Source: Mycoplana rhizolycopersici (GTDB lineage: Bacteria; Pseudomonadota; Alphaproteobacteria; Rhizobiales; Rhizobiaceae). Taken from it: a stretch of 64,000 nucleotides of DNA. Below are positions 26,137 to 36,554 of the stretch, piece after piece (position 1 is the stretch's first letter; each line of letters opens with the position of its first letter). The translations under genes and the position numbers were made by a program. Where the stretch lies: contig NZ_JABXYK010000001.1 of the NCBI RefSeq assembly GCF_013378445.1, positions 248,001 to 312,000 of the forward strand, read 5' to 3'. Below the pieces are notes generated by a model. It saw nothing but the letters and a program-made list of their open reading frames with translations. It ran no database searches and was not told the DNA's origin.

Positions 26137-27330
26137 ATGAGCATTCAAGAGAACGCGGCGACCTCGACCGCATCCCGTTCAGCCTATTTTCCCGCCACGC
26201 GGATAGCAGTCTCGGCACTGTTCCTGCTGAACGGCACCTATATGGGCGCCTGGTCGACGAAGATACCGGAATTCGCCAGCCGCCTCTCCTTGAGCGAAAC
26301 ACAGCTCGGCCTGATGATCGTCGGCTTCGGCATCGGATCCATTATCCTCATGCCGCTGGCGGGCATTCTGATCGCCCATCTGGGCGCGTCGCGCTCGCTG
26401 AAGGCGGCGACCCTTATATTCCTGCCGACGCTCGTTCTCCTCTCGATCGCCCCCAACGTCTGGACCGGGGCCGGCGCCCTCTTCCTGTTCGGTGGGCTGA
26501 CGGGCGCGATGGATATCGCGATGAACGCAAACGCCGTGGAGGTGGAAAAATCGATGCGGCGGGCGATCATGTCCTCCTGTCACGCCTTCTGGAGCCTCGG
26601 TGCATTCTTCGGGGCCACGACCGGCGGCTTCCTGATCGAGACCATCGGCACCTTCGGCCACGCCCTTTTGCTCACGGTGATCGCGCTTGCCGCCCTCGCC
26701 GCCGTCTGGACCTCGATCCTGCCGGACAAGCCCCATGCAGCCGAAGGCCGCCAGAAGGCGCGCCTGCCGCTGACGCCATTGCCCTGGCTGATCGGCCTGA
26801 TGGCTCTTTTCAGCATGATCCCGGAAGGTTCGATCCTCGACTGGGGCGCGCTCTATATGCGCGACGAACTCGGCGCGTCGCTGGCGCTCTCCGGCTTCGC
26901 CTTCGGCGCATTCTCCGCCACCATGGCGATCATGCGCTTTGCCGGCGATCACGTGCGCGACCGCCTCGGTGCGGTGACGACGCTGCGCGTCTCTACGTTG
27001 CTTGCGATCGTCGGAATGGTGATCGCGGGCTTGGCACCGAACGCCTATGTGGCAATGGCCGGTTTTGCCGTCTGCGGCATCGGCATTTCCAACATGGTCC
27101 CGATCGCCTTCTCCGCGGCCGGCAACCTGCCGGGCTTCGCCCAGGGCGTGGCGCTGTCGGTGGCAACCGTGATGGGTTACTCCGGTTCGCTCTTCGCCCC
27201 CTCCACGATCGGCTTCATCGCCGAGCATACGAGCTTCGCCTGGGTCTTCTCGACCTTGCCTATTCTGCTGCTGGTCGTGCTCCTGCTCTCCCGTCATGCC
27301 GTCCACGCCGACGTGCGGCACAAGGACTGA
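26137..27330 (+). CDS. MFS transporter (FucP/YbjJ-like)
   Basis: 397 aa with twelve predicted membrane segments. The opening (SALFLLNGTYMGAWSTKIPEF) and the cytoplasmic loop GASRSLKAAT resemble the YbjJ-type branch of the major facilitator superfamily. The direction and substrate are unknown; adjacency to a DeoR regulator suggests a sugar-like compound. The frame is open far upstream through the regulator, but homology begins at the ATG at 26137. Confidence 0.88.
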   Translation: MSIQENAATSTASRSAYFPATRIAVSALFLLNGTYMGAWSTKIPEFASRLSLSETQLGLMIVGFGIGSIILMPLAGILIAHLGASRSLKAATLIFLPTLVLLSIAPNVWTGAGALFLFGGLTGAMDIAMNANAVEVEKSMRRAIMSSCHAFWSLGAFFGATTGGFLIETIGTFGHALLLTVIALAALAAVWTSILPDKPHAAEGRQKARLPLTPLPWLIGLMALFSMIPEGSILDWGALYMRDELGASLALSGFAFGAFSATMAIMRFAGDHVRDRLGAVTTLRVSTLLAIVGMVIAGLAPNAYVAMAGFAVCGIGISNMVPIAFSAAGNLPGFAQGVALSVATVMGYSGSLFAPSTIGFIAEHTSFAWVFSTLPILLLVVLLLSRHAVHADVRHKD

Positions 27331-27357
27331 CCCGGCCGGCTGCCAGATGAGTGGCGG

Positions 27358-27927
27358 TCACTTCGCCGGGCACGGCGCTCCGGCCGCCGCCCACTGCTGC
27401 AGCAACAGGTAGGTCTCCTCTGCCGACCCCGGCGCGGGCTCCCGCCCTTTGCCGGGCGCCCAGCCCCAGGCGACGAGCCCGTCGTCCCGCACATGGGTTG
27501 CGATTTCTTCCAGGGTGCGGTTGCCATTGCGCGCGGGATCCTTCACCTGCTCGCAGATCTCCCGCGACGACTTCTGCCACCAGACCATCTCTGCCGGTGC
27601 CAGATGCCATCCATGCGCGCCCGGCGGGCCATGCAATTGGGCGGCGTTGTCCTGCTGATGACAGGTGAAGCAGCGCATGCCGGCATTGCCAAAGCCGTCT
27701 GGGCCGCGCCGGACGTTCATGCCGTGAACGCGCGTTGCGCCATAGTGAGCGCCAGACCAACGCGGGCGCTCGTCCTCGACGTGACAGTTGGCGCAACGGG
27801 GGTGCGAGAAGACGCCATAGATCTTCTCCCACGCCTCAAGCCCCGCATCCTGTGCGCCGGCGGAGGCTGCAGGCAGAAAAAAGACCGCCGCCGCAAGGCC
27901 GATTGCGGAAAGGTGCCGACGCATCAT
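27358..27927 (-). CDS. Diheme c-type cytochrome of an Ior-type dehydrogenase
   Basis: 189 aa with an N-terminal signal peptide ending near SAGAQDA and two CxxCH heme sites, CANCH and CFTCH. It is probably a periplasmic electron carrier. Its start overlaps the stop of the IorB-like gene by four bases, and the ATG has GGAG five bases upstream. It should pass electrons from the molybdo-dehydrogenase to the respiratory chain, as in aldehyde and isoquinoline oxidoreductases. Heme attachment would use the Ccm system encoded at 47-50 kb. Confidence 0.88.
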   Translation of the reverse strand: MMRRHLSAIGLAAAVFFLPAASAGAQDAGLEAWEKIYGVFSHPRCANCHVEDERPRWSGAHYGATRVHGMNVRRGPDGFGNAGMRCFTCHQQDNAAQLHGPPGAHGWHLAPAEMVWWQKSSREICEQVKDPARNGNRTLEEIATHVRDDGLVAWGWAPGKGREPAPGSAEETYLLLQQWAAAGAPCPAK

Positions 27928-30200
27928 ACGAACTCCACTTCCTTCGACAACGGCATGGAGCGGATGCGCTTTCCGGTAAGGGCATGCACGGCGTTCGCAA
28001 GGGCCGCGATCGCGGGTGGCGTACCGGGTTCGCCCGCCCCGCCCATGCGATGCGCCGTCTCAAGCAGACCGACTTCGATCTGCGGACACTGGAACATCCG
28101 CATCGGCCCGTAGTCATGGAAATTCGACTGCTGCACGGCGCCGTCGGCAAAGGTGATCTCCTCACCGATCGCTGACGACAAGCCGTAAACGATCCCGGAC
28201 ATCATCTGCGCCTCGAAGATTGCGGGATCCATGACCTGGCCGGGATCGGCGGCGCACCAGACCTTCTCGATCCTGACCCTGCCGCCGACATCGGTAACCT
28301 GCACCACCTGGGCGACCCAGGTGCCAAAGGAAAGCGTGAAGGCGAACCCCTTGGCTGTGCCCGCAGGCAGCGTCTCGCCCCAGCGGGACATGGCCGCGAC
28401 CTTGTCGACGACGTTGACGGCGGTCGGATAGGCCGCCATCAGCTTGCGACGCATGTCCAGCGGATCCAGCTTTCCGGCCACGGCGATCTCGTCGAGAAAA
28501 CCCTCGTGGAAGAAACCGTTGAAGGAGTTGCCGACCGACCGCCAGAAACCGACCGGGATCGCAACGGGCGCCTTGACGCCGCCGACCCGATAATTGGCGA
28601 TCACATAGGGCTGGTTCGCCGAACCGTCGGTGATCGACTTGTCCGGCCCGACGGGCGAGAGGCTCGGAAAGTAGCGCGGCAGGATGCTGGCGATGATCGA
28701 CGGCGCGGCGATGCGCATGTCCACGGCAACCGGCAGGCCGTCGTCTCCAAGCCTGGCGCGGAAACGGCCGACAGCCGCCGGGCGATACATGTCCTGCTGC
28801 GTGTCCTCTTCGCGCGTCCAGGTGACCTGAACCGGCCTGCCGTCAGTCTCCTTCGCGACCAGCGCCGCGTAGATTGCATAGTCGACGTCGCCCCGCCGGC
28901 CGAAACCGCCGCCGAGATAGGTGGTGTGGACGAAACAGTTCTCCGTCTCGATCCCGACGGCCTTCGCGGCGAGCTGGCGCACCAGTGTCGGCATCTGGTT
29001 AGGCGCCCAGATGTCGAGCCGACCGTCCTTCAGCCGTGCGGTCGCATTCATCGGCTCCATCGTCGCGTGCGCAAGATAGGGCACGCGGTACTCCGCCTCG
29101 ACGATCCGCTCGCGCGGCGCATCGGCGAACGCCCTCTCGACATTGCCGTCGTCGCGCCCGTAGCTGGCCTCGCCGCTCTTGAGCGCTTCGTCGAGCGCAT
29201 CGAAAATGCCGGCATCATCAGGAGGGTAGGCGCCCTTTCCCCATTCGGCCTGAACCGCGTCCGCCGCCTGAAACGCCCGCCAGGTATTGTCCGCGATCAC
29301 CGCAAAGCCGTTGGCGATGCTCGTTTCCAGCCTGATCACCTTGACCACGCCGCGCATCTTCTCGGCCGCGCTTGCCTCGAGCCCCACAATTGGCCCACCG
29401 CGGTACGGGTTCATTCGCAACGTCGCAAACAGCATCTCCGGCAGGCGCACGTCGATGCCGAAGATCGGTGCGCCGGTCACCTTGGCGCGCATGTCGATCC
29501 GTTTCTGCGGCTTGCCGAGGATCTTCCAGTCCGCCTTCTCGCGCAGACGGATCTCCGATGGCGGTGCAAGCGCCGCCGCCTCGGCAGCCAGTTCGCCATA
29601 GGTGAAGATCTTGCCGGACGCGGGATCGGTGATCGCGCCGTCCGCCGTCCAGAGCGTGCCGGGCTCCACACCGAGCCGCTTCGCCGCCGCAAGCTTCATC
29701 ACCTCGCGCGCCGCCGCACCCGCCTGCCGCATCTTGTAATAGCCGTCGACAATCGAGGTTGACCCGCCGGTTCCCTGCAGGCCCAGGAACTTGCCGGCAA
29801 CCGCCATCCCCGACCGCATCAGTTCGGCGATGGTCGATTCGTCGAAATGCGGGAAAGGCACCCCCTCCTCCAGCATCGTCGTGTTCGCATAGGCATGGCC
29901 CGCCGGCCCATGCTCGACAATCACCTGGTCCAGGCGGACGTCCAGTTCCTCGGCAACGAGGGCGGCAAGGGTCGTGGAAACGCCCTGCCCCATTTCCGCG
30001 CGCGGGGCGACAAGCGTGATGGTATTGTCCGGCGAGATCTTGACGTAGGGATTGAAGGTCACCTCGCCGTCTTCGAGTTCGCCCTCGAGCGGGTTCGGAT
30101 AGGGCCTGTGATAATAGTAGTAGCCGACGGCCAGTCCACCGGCGACGAGGCCGGTTCCGATCAGGAAGGTGCGCCGCGCGATCTTTCCGAGCGTTCCCAT
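27924..30200 (-). CDS. Molybdopterin-binding dehydrogenase subunit, IorB/AldB-like
   Basis: 758 aa xanthine-oxidase-family large subunit. A twin-arginine signal (KIARRTFLIG) precedes a membrane segment, so it is exported folded with its partner. The aldehyde oxidase/xanthine dehydrogenase domains carry GGGFGRRGD and, near the end, GGAGEPGTPPAIAALANAV with the catalytic Glu. The FWRSVGNSFNGFFHE block is typical of IorB-like subunits. The ATG at 30200 has GGGAG seven bases upstream and lies two bases after the IorA-like stop. The substrate (N-heterocycle or aldehyde) cannot be fixed from sequence. Confidence 0.9.
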   Translation of the reverse strand: MGTLGKIARRTFLIGTGLVAGGLAVGYYYYHRPYPNPLEGELEDGEVTFNPYVKISPDNTITLVAPRAEMGQGVSTTLAALVAEELDVRLDQVIVEHGPAGHAYANTTMLEEGVPFPHFDESTIAELMRSGMAVAGKFLGLQGTGGSTSIVDGYYKMRQAGAAAREVMKLAAAKRLGVEPGTLWTADGAITDPASGKIFTYGELAAEAAALAPPSEIRLREKADWKILGKPQKRIDMRAKVTGAPIFGIDVRLPEMLFATLRMNPYRGGPIVGLEASAAEKMRGVVKVIRLETSIANGFAVIADNTWRAFQAADAVQAEWGKGAYPPDDAGIFDALDEALKSGEASYGRDDGNVERAFADAPRERIVEAEYRVPYLAHATMEPMNATARLKDGRLDIWAPNQMPTLVRQLAAKAVGIETENCFVHTTYLGGGFGRRGDVDYAIYAALVAKETDGRPVQVTWTREEDTQQDMYRPAAVGRFRARLGDDGLPVAVDMRIAAPSIIASILPRYFPSLSPVGPDKSITDGSANQPYVIANYRVGGVKAPVAIPVGFWRSVGNSFNGFFHEGFLDEIAVAGKLDPLDMRRKLMAAYPTAVNVVDKVAAMSRWGETLPAGTAKGFAFTLSFGTWVAQVVQVTDVGGRVRIEKVWCAADPGQVMDPAIFEAQMMSGIVYGLSSAIGEEITFADGAVQQSNFHDYGPMRMFQCPQIEVGLLETAHRMGGAGEPGTPPAIAALANAVHALTGKRIRSMPLSKEVEFV

Positions 30201-30202
30201 GG

Positions 30203-30661
30203 TCACGCTCCCGCATTGGCGCTGGCCGCGCGCCTGATGGCTGCGCGAATACGCGGATAGGTGCCGCATCGACAGAGATTGCCGGACATGGCGTTGTCGA
30301 TATCCTCGTCGGTCGGGTTGGGAATCGCCTCGAGCAGCGCCACGGCGGTCATGATCTGGCCCGCCTGACAGTACCCGCACTGGGCGACCTGCTCGTCGAG
30401 CCATGCCTGCTGGACCGGATGCATCCGGCCGTCTGGCATCAACCCCTCGATGGTCGTCACCGCCCCGGAAATCTCGCCGACCGTTACCGAGCAGGAACGC
30501 ACCGGCTCACCGTCCAGAAAGACCGTGCACGCCCCGCATTGGGCGATGCCGCAACCGAATTTGGGGCCGAGGATGGAAAGCTCGTCGCGCAGGACCCAGA
30601 GCAGCGGCATTTCGGGCTCGACCTCGATCTCGTGGTCCCTGCCATTGACGTTCAGCTTCAT
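30203..30661 (-). CDS. 2Fe-2S subunit, IorA-like
   Basis: 152 aa with two 2Fe-2S clusters. The plant-type set is Cys37, 42, 45 and 57, and the second set is Cys95, 98, 130 and 132 (CGYC and CRCGTY). It transfers electrons from the molybdenum site. AGGAGG stands upstream with two ATGs three bases apart; 30661 has better spacing. It is the first gene of the three-gene unit (2Fe-2S, molybdo subunit, cytochrome) and is divergent from a TetR regulator. Confidence 0.93.
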   Translation of the reverse strand: MKLNVNGRDHEIEVEPEMPLLWVLRDELSILGPKFGCGIAQCGACTVFLDGEPVRSCSVTVGEISGAVTTIEGLMPDGRMHPVQQAWLDEQVAQCGYCQAGQIMTAVALLEAIPNPTDEDIDNAMSGNLCRCGTYPRIRAAIRRAASANAGA

Positions 30662-30716
30662 CATCGCCTCCTCGCAGAGCTTTGCGGACAGTATACCGGC
30701 TTTTCCGCCTGTCTTT

Positions 30717-30736
30717 CGATATGATAGGTTTTATCG
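30717..30736. promoter_or_regulatory. Inverted repeat between IorA-like and TetR genes
   Basis: CGATA and TATCG, 10 bases apart, in the 107-base divergent intergenic region. It is a candidate TetR operator. The arms are short, so the call is weak. Confidence 0.4.
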
Positions 30737-30768
30737 GGATTCGATTGCCTTTGACAAAATAACAAAAA

Positions 30769-31374
30769 ATGTCAGAACGTCAAAAGATGGAAGCGAAAAA
30801 CGACGATCCGCGCCGCGACCTCATCCTGCAGGCCGCCTTCAAGGTCTTCGTCACCTACGGCTTCCGCCGCACCAGCATGAGTGACATCGCCACCGCCGCA
30901 GGGCTTTCCCGTCCCGCCCTGTACCAGCACTTCGACAGCAAGGCCGACATATTCCGCGCCTATGTGGTCCTGATGAAGGAAACGACGCTGCAGGCAATCA
31001 GCGCCGCCTTCGCCGGCGACGGCGCGTTCAGGGACAAGCTCACAGCCGCCCTCGACGGCGCCTTTCTTTCCCCTCACCGGCTGATCAGCGATTCTCCGCA
31101 CGGGGACGAACTGCTGGGCGTCAACAAGGAGATCGCCTCCGATCTCTTTGTTGACTGGATGGGAGGGGCGGAAGCGGCGTTCGCCGAGGCTCTTGCCACG
31201 GAGGTGCAAGCAGGGCGGCTGGATTTCACGGCGAGCGGCCTCGATCCGGCAAGGCTCGCCCGCCTGATCATCGACACCATGGAGGGGATCAAGATGCGCA
31301 TGACCTCGCTCGGTGACGCGGAGCGCGCGATCGCCGATCTCGTCCGGCTCGTGGCGGCAGCCGTCGGGCGATAG
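30769..31374 (+). CDS. TetR-family transcriptional regulator
   Basis: 201 aa. An N-terminal TetR helix-turn-helix (MSDIATAAGLSRPALYQHFDSK) is followed by a helical ligand-binding domain. It is divergent from the Ior-like operon and so probably controls it, perhaps in response to its substrate. The upstream site has no good ribosome-binding sequence; a second in-frame ATG at 30787 is possible. Confidence 0.88.
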   Translation: MSERQKMEAKNDDPRRDLILQAAFKVFVTYGFRRTSMSDIATAAGLSRPALYQHFDSKADIFRAYVVLMKETTLQAISAAFAGDGAFRDKLTAALDGAFLSPHRLISDSPHGDELLGVNKEIASDLFVDWMGGAEAAFAEALATEVQAGRLDFTASGLDPARLARLIIDTMEGIKMRMTSLGDAERAIADLVRLVAAAVGR

Positions 31375-31524
31375 GCGGATCGCCCGCGCCATCAACTCGC
31401 CGTCAATGCCGGCGCGGCAGTTGACAAGCCACATTTCCTGTTCCACCTGAATGAGGACAAAACCCCCATTTCGCTGCCAATGTCTGCCGATGGGCGCAAG
31501 CAGCAAGGCCACGACGAGGCAGCC

Positions 31525-32778
31525 ATGTCCTTCTCCTTCGATTTCGAGCCAAAACCGCGCCGCCAGTCCGTCGGCGTCGACGTCGGCGGCGTCATGGTCG
31601 GAGGCGGGGCGCCTGTCGTCGTTCAATCGATGACCAACACCGATACCGCCGACGTGGACGCCACGGTGGCACAGGTCGCAGCCCTCTTCCGCGCGGGTTC
31701 GGAAATCGTCCGCATCACCGTCGATCGCGACGAGAGCGCTGCCGCCGTGCCGAAGATCCGCGAGCGCCTGTTGCGGCTCGGCATGGACGTACCGCTGGTC
31801 GGCGACTTTCACTATATCGGCCACAAACTTCTCGCCGACCACCCCGCCTGCGCCGAGGCGCTGGCGAAGTACCGCATCAATCCCGGCAACGTCGGCTTCA
31901 AGGACAAGAAGGACAAGCAGTTCGGCGCGATCGTGGAGACCGCGATCCGCTACGACAAGCCGGTGCGCATCGGCGTCAACTGGGGTTCGCTGGACCAGGA
32001 ACTGCTGACCCGGATGATGGACGACAATCAGGCCAAGGGCTTTCCGCTCACCGCCCAGCAGGTCATGCGCGAGGCGATCTGCGCTTCTGCGCTGCTCTCC
32101 GCCGAGCTTGCCGAGGAGATCGGCCTGCCGCGCCACCGCATCATCCTGTCGGCCAAGGTCAGCAATGTCCAGGATCTCATCGCCGTCTACGCCATGCTTT
32201 CGGCCCGTTCCGACCATGCGCTGCATCTGGGCCTGACCGAGGCCGGCATGGGCACCAAGGGCATCGTCGCCTCGTCGGCCTCTCTCGGCATCCTGATGCA
32301 GCAGGGCATCGGCGACACGATCCGCATCTCGCTGACCCCCGAGCCGGGCGGCGACCGCACCCGCGAGGTGCAGGTGGCCCAGGAACTGTTGCAGGTGATG
32401 GGTTTTCGTCAGTTCGTGCCGGTCGTCGCCGCATGTCCCGGCTGCGGCCGTACGACTTCGACGGTGTTCCAGGAGCTCGCCCAGAAGATCCAGGACGACA
32501 TCCGCAAGAACATGCCGGTCTGGCGCGAGAAATATCCGGGCGTGGAAGCGCTGAAGGTCGCCGTGATGGGCTGCATCGTCAATGGACCGGGCGAGAGCAA
32601 GCACGCCGATATCGGCATCTCGCTGCCCGGCACCGGCGAACTGCCGGCTGCACCCGTCTATATCGACGGCAAGAAGGCGATGACGCTGCGCGGCACCAAT
32701 ATCGCCGGCGATTTCGAAGCCCTCGTTACCGACTATATCGAGCAGCGCTTCGGCCAGGGTCAGGCGGCGGCGGAATAG
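31525..32778 (+). CDS. ispG: 4-hydroxy-3-methylbut-2-en-1-yl diphosphate synthase IspG
   Basis: 417 aa 4Fe-4S enzyme of the MEP isoprenoid pathway, converting MEcPP to HMBPP. It has the TIM-barrel N-terminal part with [11 protein letters not shown] and RITVDRDE, and cluster ligands in CPGCGR (Cys304, Cys307) and CIVNGPGE (Cys350). The ATG at 31525 has GAGG five bases upstream; a frame 15 codons longer is less likely. It is monocistronic, convergent with a LysE gene. IspA at 34.6-35.5 kb works further down the same pathway. Confidence 0.96.
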   Translation: MSFSFDFEPKPRRQSVGVDVGGVMVGGGAPVVVQSMTNTDTADVDATVAQVAALFRAGSEIVRITVDRDESAAAVPKIRERLLRLGMDVPLVGDFHYIGHKLLADHPACAEALAKYRINPGNVGFKDKKDKQFGAIVETAIRYDKPVRIGVNWGSLDQELLTRMMDDNQAKGFPLTAQQVMREAICASALLSAELAEEIGLPRHRIILSAKVSNVQDLIAVYAMLSARSDHALHLGLTEAGMGTKGIVASSASLGILMQQGIGDTIRISLTPEPGGDRTREVQVAQELLQVMGFRQFVPVVAACPGCGRTTSTVFQELAQKIQDDIRKNMPVWREKYPGVEALKVAVMGCIVNGPGESKHADIGISLPGTGELPAAPVYIDGKKAMTLRGTNIAGDFEALVTDYIEQRFGQGQAAAE

Positions 32779-33420
32779 TCAGATCCGGGTCGTCAGCAGC
32801 TTGAGGCCGGCAAAGGCGAAGAACGCCGCCATCGCGCCCTCGATCACCCGGCGCGAGCGCAGGTAGGCACGGTGCACCGGCGCCAGCGAGAACACCAGTG
32901 CGAACCCGACGAAGGTCACAAGCCCGATCATCATGCAGCCGCCGATGAAGACGGCCATGGTCCATGACGGCGCACCCGCCGGCATGCCGAGCGAGGTCAG
33001 CATGATCCAGCTGAAAATTGCCTTCGGGTTGGTCAGGTGGATGCCGAGCCCCTTCAGATATTGCTTGCGCAATGAAAGTGCCGCCAGGACCTGCCGTGCA
33101 TTATATGCCGCACCGTCGCGCATCGCCGATCGCATCGCATTCCAGGCAAGCCAGAGCAGATACAGCCCGCCTGCGACCTTCAGCACGATGATCGCATGCC
33201 CGTAAGCCCGCACCAGCGCGGACAGCCCTGATGCGGTCAGCAGCGCCCAGAAGTAGGAGCCTGTAAGCACGCCGAATGCCAAAGCCAAACCCGAACTGCG
33301 ACCCTGGCCGACAGATGTCGCGATGATCGCAAGGATCGCCGGTCCGGGCGAAGCCGTGGCGATCAGATAGGCCGTCCAGCCGACAGCTAGCTGCGGCAAA
33401 TAAGGCAGGATCTCTTGCAC
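32779..33420 (-). CDS. LysE/RhtB-family exporter
   Basis: 213 aa, about six membrane helices, with the family hallmark TASPGPAILAI in helix 1 and LGIHLTNPKAIFSW in the middle. These proteins export amino acids or related metabolites. The start is a GTG at 33420 with GGAGG eight bases upstream. It abuts ispG (convergent, stops adjacent) and lies 108 bases downstream of hisC in the same direction. The substrate is unknown; two more LysE genes are in this window. Confidence 0.88.
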   Translation of the reverse strand: MQEILPYLPQLAVGWTAYLIATASPGPAILAIIATSVGQGRSSGLALAFGVLTGSYFWALLTASGLSALVRAYGHAIIVLKVAGGLYLLWLAWNAMRSAMRDGAAYNARQVLAALSLRKQYLKGLGIHLTNPKAIFSWIMLTSLGMPAGAPSWTMAVFIGGCMMIGLVTFVGFALVFSLAPVHRAYLRSRRVIEGAMAAFFAFAGLKLLTTRI

Positions 33421-33528
33421 TGTCTGAACCTCCGCAAGCTTCGCTCGGCCCTAATTCGCCGCCGACGCTCAGCGCAACATCGGCGACGAAGCGGCGACTG
33501 CACGGTCACATCAGGCTGCCGCCCGCCC

Positions 33529-34584
33529 TTAGACGATCTCGTCGAGAGCCGCCACCAGCCTGTCGCATTCCTCAGGCGTGCCGATCGTGATACGCAGGAA
33601 ATCCGAAATCCGCGGCTTGGCGAAGTGCCGCACCAGAACCGCGCGCTCCCGCAATCCCTTCGCAATGTCCGCACCGCGATGGTCAGGGTGTCTGGCAAAG
33701 ACGAAGTTCGCCTGCGAGGGCAGCACTTCGAAGCCCCGCTGGCGCAGCGCACCGGTGACGCGCTCGCGCGATTGGATCACCTTGCCCCGCGTCTCGTCGA
33801 ACCAGACGACATCCTCGATCGCCGCCGTAGCACCCGCCTGCGCCACGCGATCCAGCGGATAGGAGTTGAAACTGTCCTTCACCCGCTCCAGCGCGTCGAT
33901 CAGCGGCCGCTGGCCGATCGCGTAGCCGACGCGCAGGCCGGCAAGCGAGCGGGACTTCGACAGCGTGTGGACGACCAGCAGGTTGTCGTATTTGCGCGTC
34001 AGCGAAATCGCGCTCTCGCCGCCGAAGTCGATATAGGCCTCGTCGATCACGACGGGCTGATCGGGATGCGCGGCCACCAGCGCCTCGATCGCGGCGATCG
34101 GCAGGCCGATCCCCGTCGGCGCATTCGGGTTGGGCAGGATGATCGCGCCGCAGGGCCGGTCATAGTCGGAAAGGTCGACCGTGAAGTCCTCCCTGAGCGG
34201 CACCTCTATGGCTTCGATGCCGAACAGGCCGCAATAGGTCGGATAGAAGCTGTAGGTGATGTCGGGATAGAGCAACGGCATGTCATGCTTGAGGAGGGCC
34301 GCAAAGGCGTGCGCCAGCACCTCGTCGGAGCCGTTGCCGACGAAGACCTCATCCGTCTCCACCCCATAGGTCCCTGCGATTGCCTGCCGCAGGGTGAGCG
34401 CGGTCGGATCGGGATAAAGCCGCAGGCTGTCCGACACGGCGTCCTGCATCGCGGTGATCGCCTTCGGCGATGGGCCGTAGGGGTTCTCGTTCGTGTTCAG
34501 CTTGACGAGATCGGCGATGCGCGGCTGCTCGCCGGCCACGTAGGGTTTCAGCGTCGAGACGATCGGCGACCAGAATTTGCTCAT
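33529..34584 (-). CDS. hisC: Histidinol-phosphate aminotransferase-like protein (HisC)
   Basis: 351 aa PLP-dependent fold-type I aminotransferase. The PLP lysine lies in [16 protein letters not shown], and [15 protein letters not shown] is the HisC-family opening. The ATG at 34584 has AGGAG eight bases upstream and starts four bases after the ispA stop, so the two are coupled. Rhizobia carry several HisC paralogues, some of which act on phenylalanine/tyrosine precursors, and no other his genes are nearby. The family is clear; the exact substrate is not. Confidence 0.88.
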   Translation of the reverse strand: MSKFWSPIVSTLKPYVAGEQPRIADLVKLNTNENPYGPSPKAITAMQDAVSDSLRLYPDPTALTLRQAIAGTYGVETDEVFVGNGSDEVLAHAFAALLKHDMPLLYPDITYSFYPTYCGLFGIEAIEVPLREDFTVDLSDYDRPCGAIILPNPNAPTGIGLPIAAIEALVAAHPDQPVVIDEAYIDFGGESAISLTRKYDNLLVVHTLSKSRSLAGLRVGYAIGQRPLIDALERVKDSFNSYPLDRVAQAGATAAIEDVVWFDETRGKVIQSRERVTGALRQRGFEVLPSQANFVFARHPDHRGADIAKGLRERAVLVRHFAKPRISDFLRITIGTPEECDRLVAALDEIV

Positions 34585-34588
34585 GCTG

Positions 34589-35506
34589 TCAGCTCCTGCG
34601 ATTGGCGACGAAACGGGCGGTCTCGACCAGGATGGCGCCGCGCTCGCCGAACGGCGCAAGCAGGGCCTCCGCCTCGCCGACCAGCGCGTTCAGTCTCTCC
34701 TCGGCCCAGTCCTGTCCGTTGAGGGCAACCAGCGTGCCCTTGCCGCGGGCTGCATCCTTGCCGGTGGCCTTGCCCATGGTCGCAGCGTCCGACGTCAGGT
34801 CGAGCAGGTCGTCGGCGAGCTGGAAGGCCAGCCCGATGGTCTCGCCGTAGCGCTGCAAAAGGCTGCGCGCTTCCACGTCCGCGTCCGCGACGATGGCGCC
34901 GGCCTCGCAGGCAAACCGGATCAGCGCACCGGTCTTCATCGCCTGCAGCGTCACGATGCCCTCGGCATCCGGCGCCTTCTGTTCGGCCGCCAGGTCCAGC
35001 GCCTGCCCGCCCGCCATGCCGCCGATGCCTGCAGCGCGCGCAAGCGCCAGCACGAGTGCCGTCTTGATCCGGTCGGCAAGCATCGTTTCCGGCGCGGCAA
35101 CAATGTCGAATGCCAGCGTCAGCAGGCTGTCGCCGGCGAGGATGGCCGTTGCCTCGTCATAGGCGATATGCACCGTCGGCTGGCCGCGCCTGAGGTTGTC
35201 GTCGTCCATTGCCGGCAGATCGTCGTGCACCAGCGAATAGCAATGAATGCATTCGAGCGCGGCCCCGACCCGCAGCGCCGGCGCGGCAAAGCCGTCGCCG
35301 AACAAGGCCGCCGCTTCCATCACCAGGAACGGGCGCAGCCGCTTGCCGCCGTTCAGCACGCCATGGCGGACTGCCGAGAGCAAACGCTCCGGCCGCGCGA
35401 TCTCGCCGGCCTCGGTATTGCCGGACAAAAGGGCCGCAAGCGTCGCCTCCACGGCCGCGGCGTTCGATTGCAGGCGCTGGCGGAAAAGGGCTGAAGGGCT
35501 GGTCAT
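34589..35506 (-). CDS. ispA: Farnesyl/geranyl diphosphate synthase IspA
   Basis: 305 aa short-chain trans-prenyl diphosphate synthase. The first aspartate-rich motif is [10 protein letters not shown] and the second is [18 protein letters not shown] is the substrate-binding block. It makes FPP (or GPP) for ubiquinone, undecaprenyl phosphate and hopanoids. The ATG at 35506 matches the family start; the ribosome-binding sequence is weak. It is upstream of and coupled to hisC. Confidence 0.92.
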   Translation of the reverse strand: MTSPSALFRQRLQSNAAAVEATLAALLSGNTEAGEIARPERLLSAVRHGVLNGGKRLRPFLVMEAAALFGDGFAAPALRVGAALECIHCYSLVHDDLPAMDDDNLRRGQPTVHIAYDEATAILAGDSLLTLAFDIVAAPETMLADRIKTALVLALARAAGIGGMAGGQALDLAAEQKAPDAEGIVTLQAMKTGALIRFACEAGAIVADADVEARSLLQRYGETIGLAFQLADDLLDLTSDAATMGKATGKDAARGKGTLVALNGQDWAEERLNALVGEAEALLAPFGERGAILVETARFVANRRS

Positions 35507-35789
35507 GGCCGCTCTTTGGCATGCGGCGCGATGATAGGCAACGGCGAAGGTGGGATAGCTGCCGCAAAGGCAGCAAAGTTTGGCCGCAACCACTGGCAAA
35601 CCGGGCGGCATGACGCTATGAAAACCCACGACGGCGAAAGGACGGACACCGCCCTTGGAGATTTCACCCGAAAGACGCGCAGAGGCGGGGCTCGATGCCA
35701 GGCACAACGACGCCAGCCGGCTCGGTACTGGCACGCTCAGCGCTGCCGGGCCGGGAGCCGGCGGGCTGGGAGCTGACGGAAAAGAGACT

Positions 35790-36476
35790 GTGAGCCGGCG
35801 GCTGCGGCGCGGCTGGCGGAAGGCGTTGCTCGTCGCGCTCGCCCTGCTGGTGCTTCCCTACCTGCTGATACCCGTCTACGCGCTCGGCTTCGTTCATCCC
35901 GTTTCCACGCTCATGCTGCGCGATCTAGTGACATTCCAGGGCTACGATCGTCGCTGGGTCGACTTCGAGGACATCGCCCCCGTGCTCGTCCAGTCCGTCA
36001 TGATGTCGGAGGACGGCCAGTTCTGTCGCCACGGCGGCGTCGACTGGGGCGAGATGCGTGGCGTGGTCAACGATGCGCTGGAAGGGGCTTCGACACGCGG
36101 CGCCAGCACCATTCCGATGCAGACGGTCAAGAACCTCTACCTCTGGAATGGCCGTTCGTTCGTGAGAAAGGCGCTGGAGCTGCCGCTTGCGATGGTGGCG
36201 GACACCGTCTGGAGCAAGCGCAGGCTGATGGAGATCTACCTCAACGTCGCCGAATGGGGCCCGGGGATCTATGGTATCGAGGCCGCCGCGCAGCATCACT
36301 TCGATGTGCCCGCCAGCAAGCTTTCAAGGCGCCAGGCGGCCCTCCTCGCCGTGTCCCTGCCCAACCCGATCGACCGAAACGCCGGCAAGCCAGGGCGCGG
36401 CCTGCAGCGTCTCGCCGTGGTCATAGAACGGCGCGCCAGCCGGTCAGGCGAATATATCAAGTGCCTTTATGAGTGA
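35790..36476 (+). CDS. mtgA: Monofunctional biosynthetic peptidoglycan transglycosylase MtgA
   Basis: 228 aa from a GTG at 35790. An Arg-rich cytoplasmic tail is followed by one membrane helix ([17 protein letters not shown]) and a GT51 domain with the catalytic Glu in [16 protein letters not shown] and the [16 protein letters not shown] block. It polymerises lipid II glycan strands in the periplasm. The frame can be read from a TTG at 35655, but that adds a low-complexity tail not typical of MtgA, and the chosen start gives the family length. Confidence 0.92.
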   Translation: MSRRLRRGWRKALLVALALLVLPYLLIPVYALGFVHPVSTLMLRDLVTFQGYDRRWVDFEDIAPVLVQSVMMSEDGQFCRHGGVDWGEMRGVVNDALEGASTRGASTIPMQTVKNLYLWNGRSFVRKALELPLAMVADTVWSKRRLMEIYLNVAEWGPGIYGIEAAAQHHFDVPASKLSRRQAALLAVSLPNPIDRNAGKPGRGLQRLAVVIERRASRSGEYIKCLYE

Positions 36477-36554
36477 GTTCATGTCTTTTCATTGGTGCCA
36501 GCCGGACGGCGTCTCTACGGTTACAGGCGAATAAAGCCCAGGGAACCGAACACC

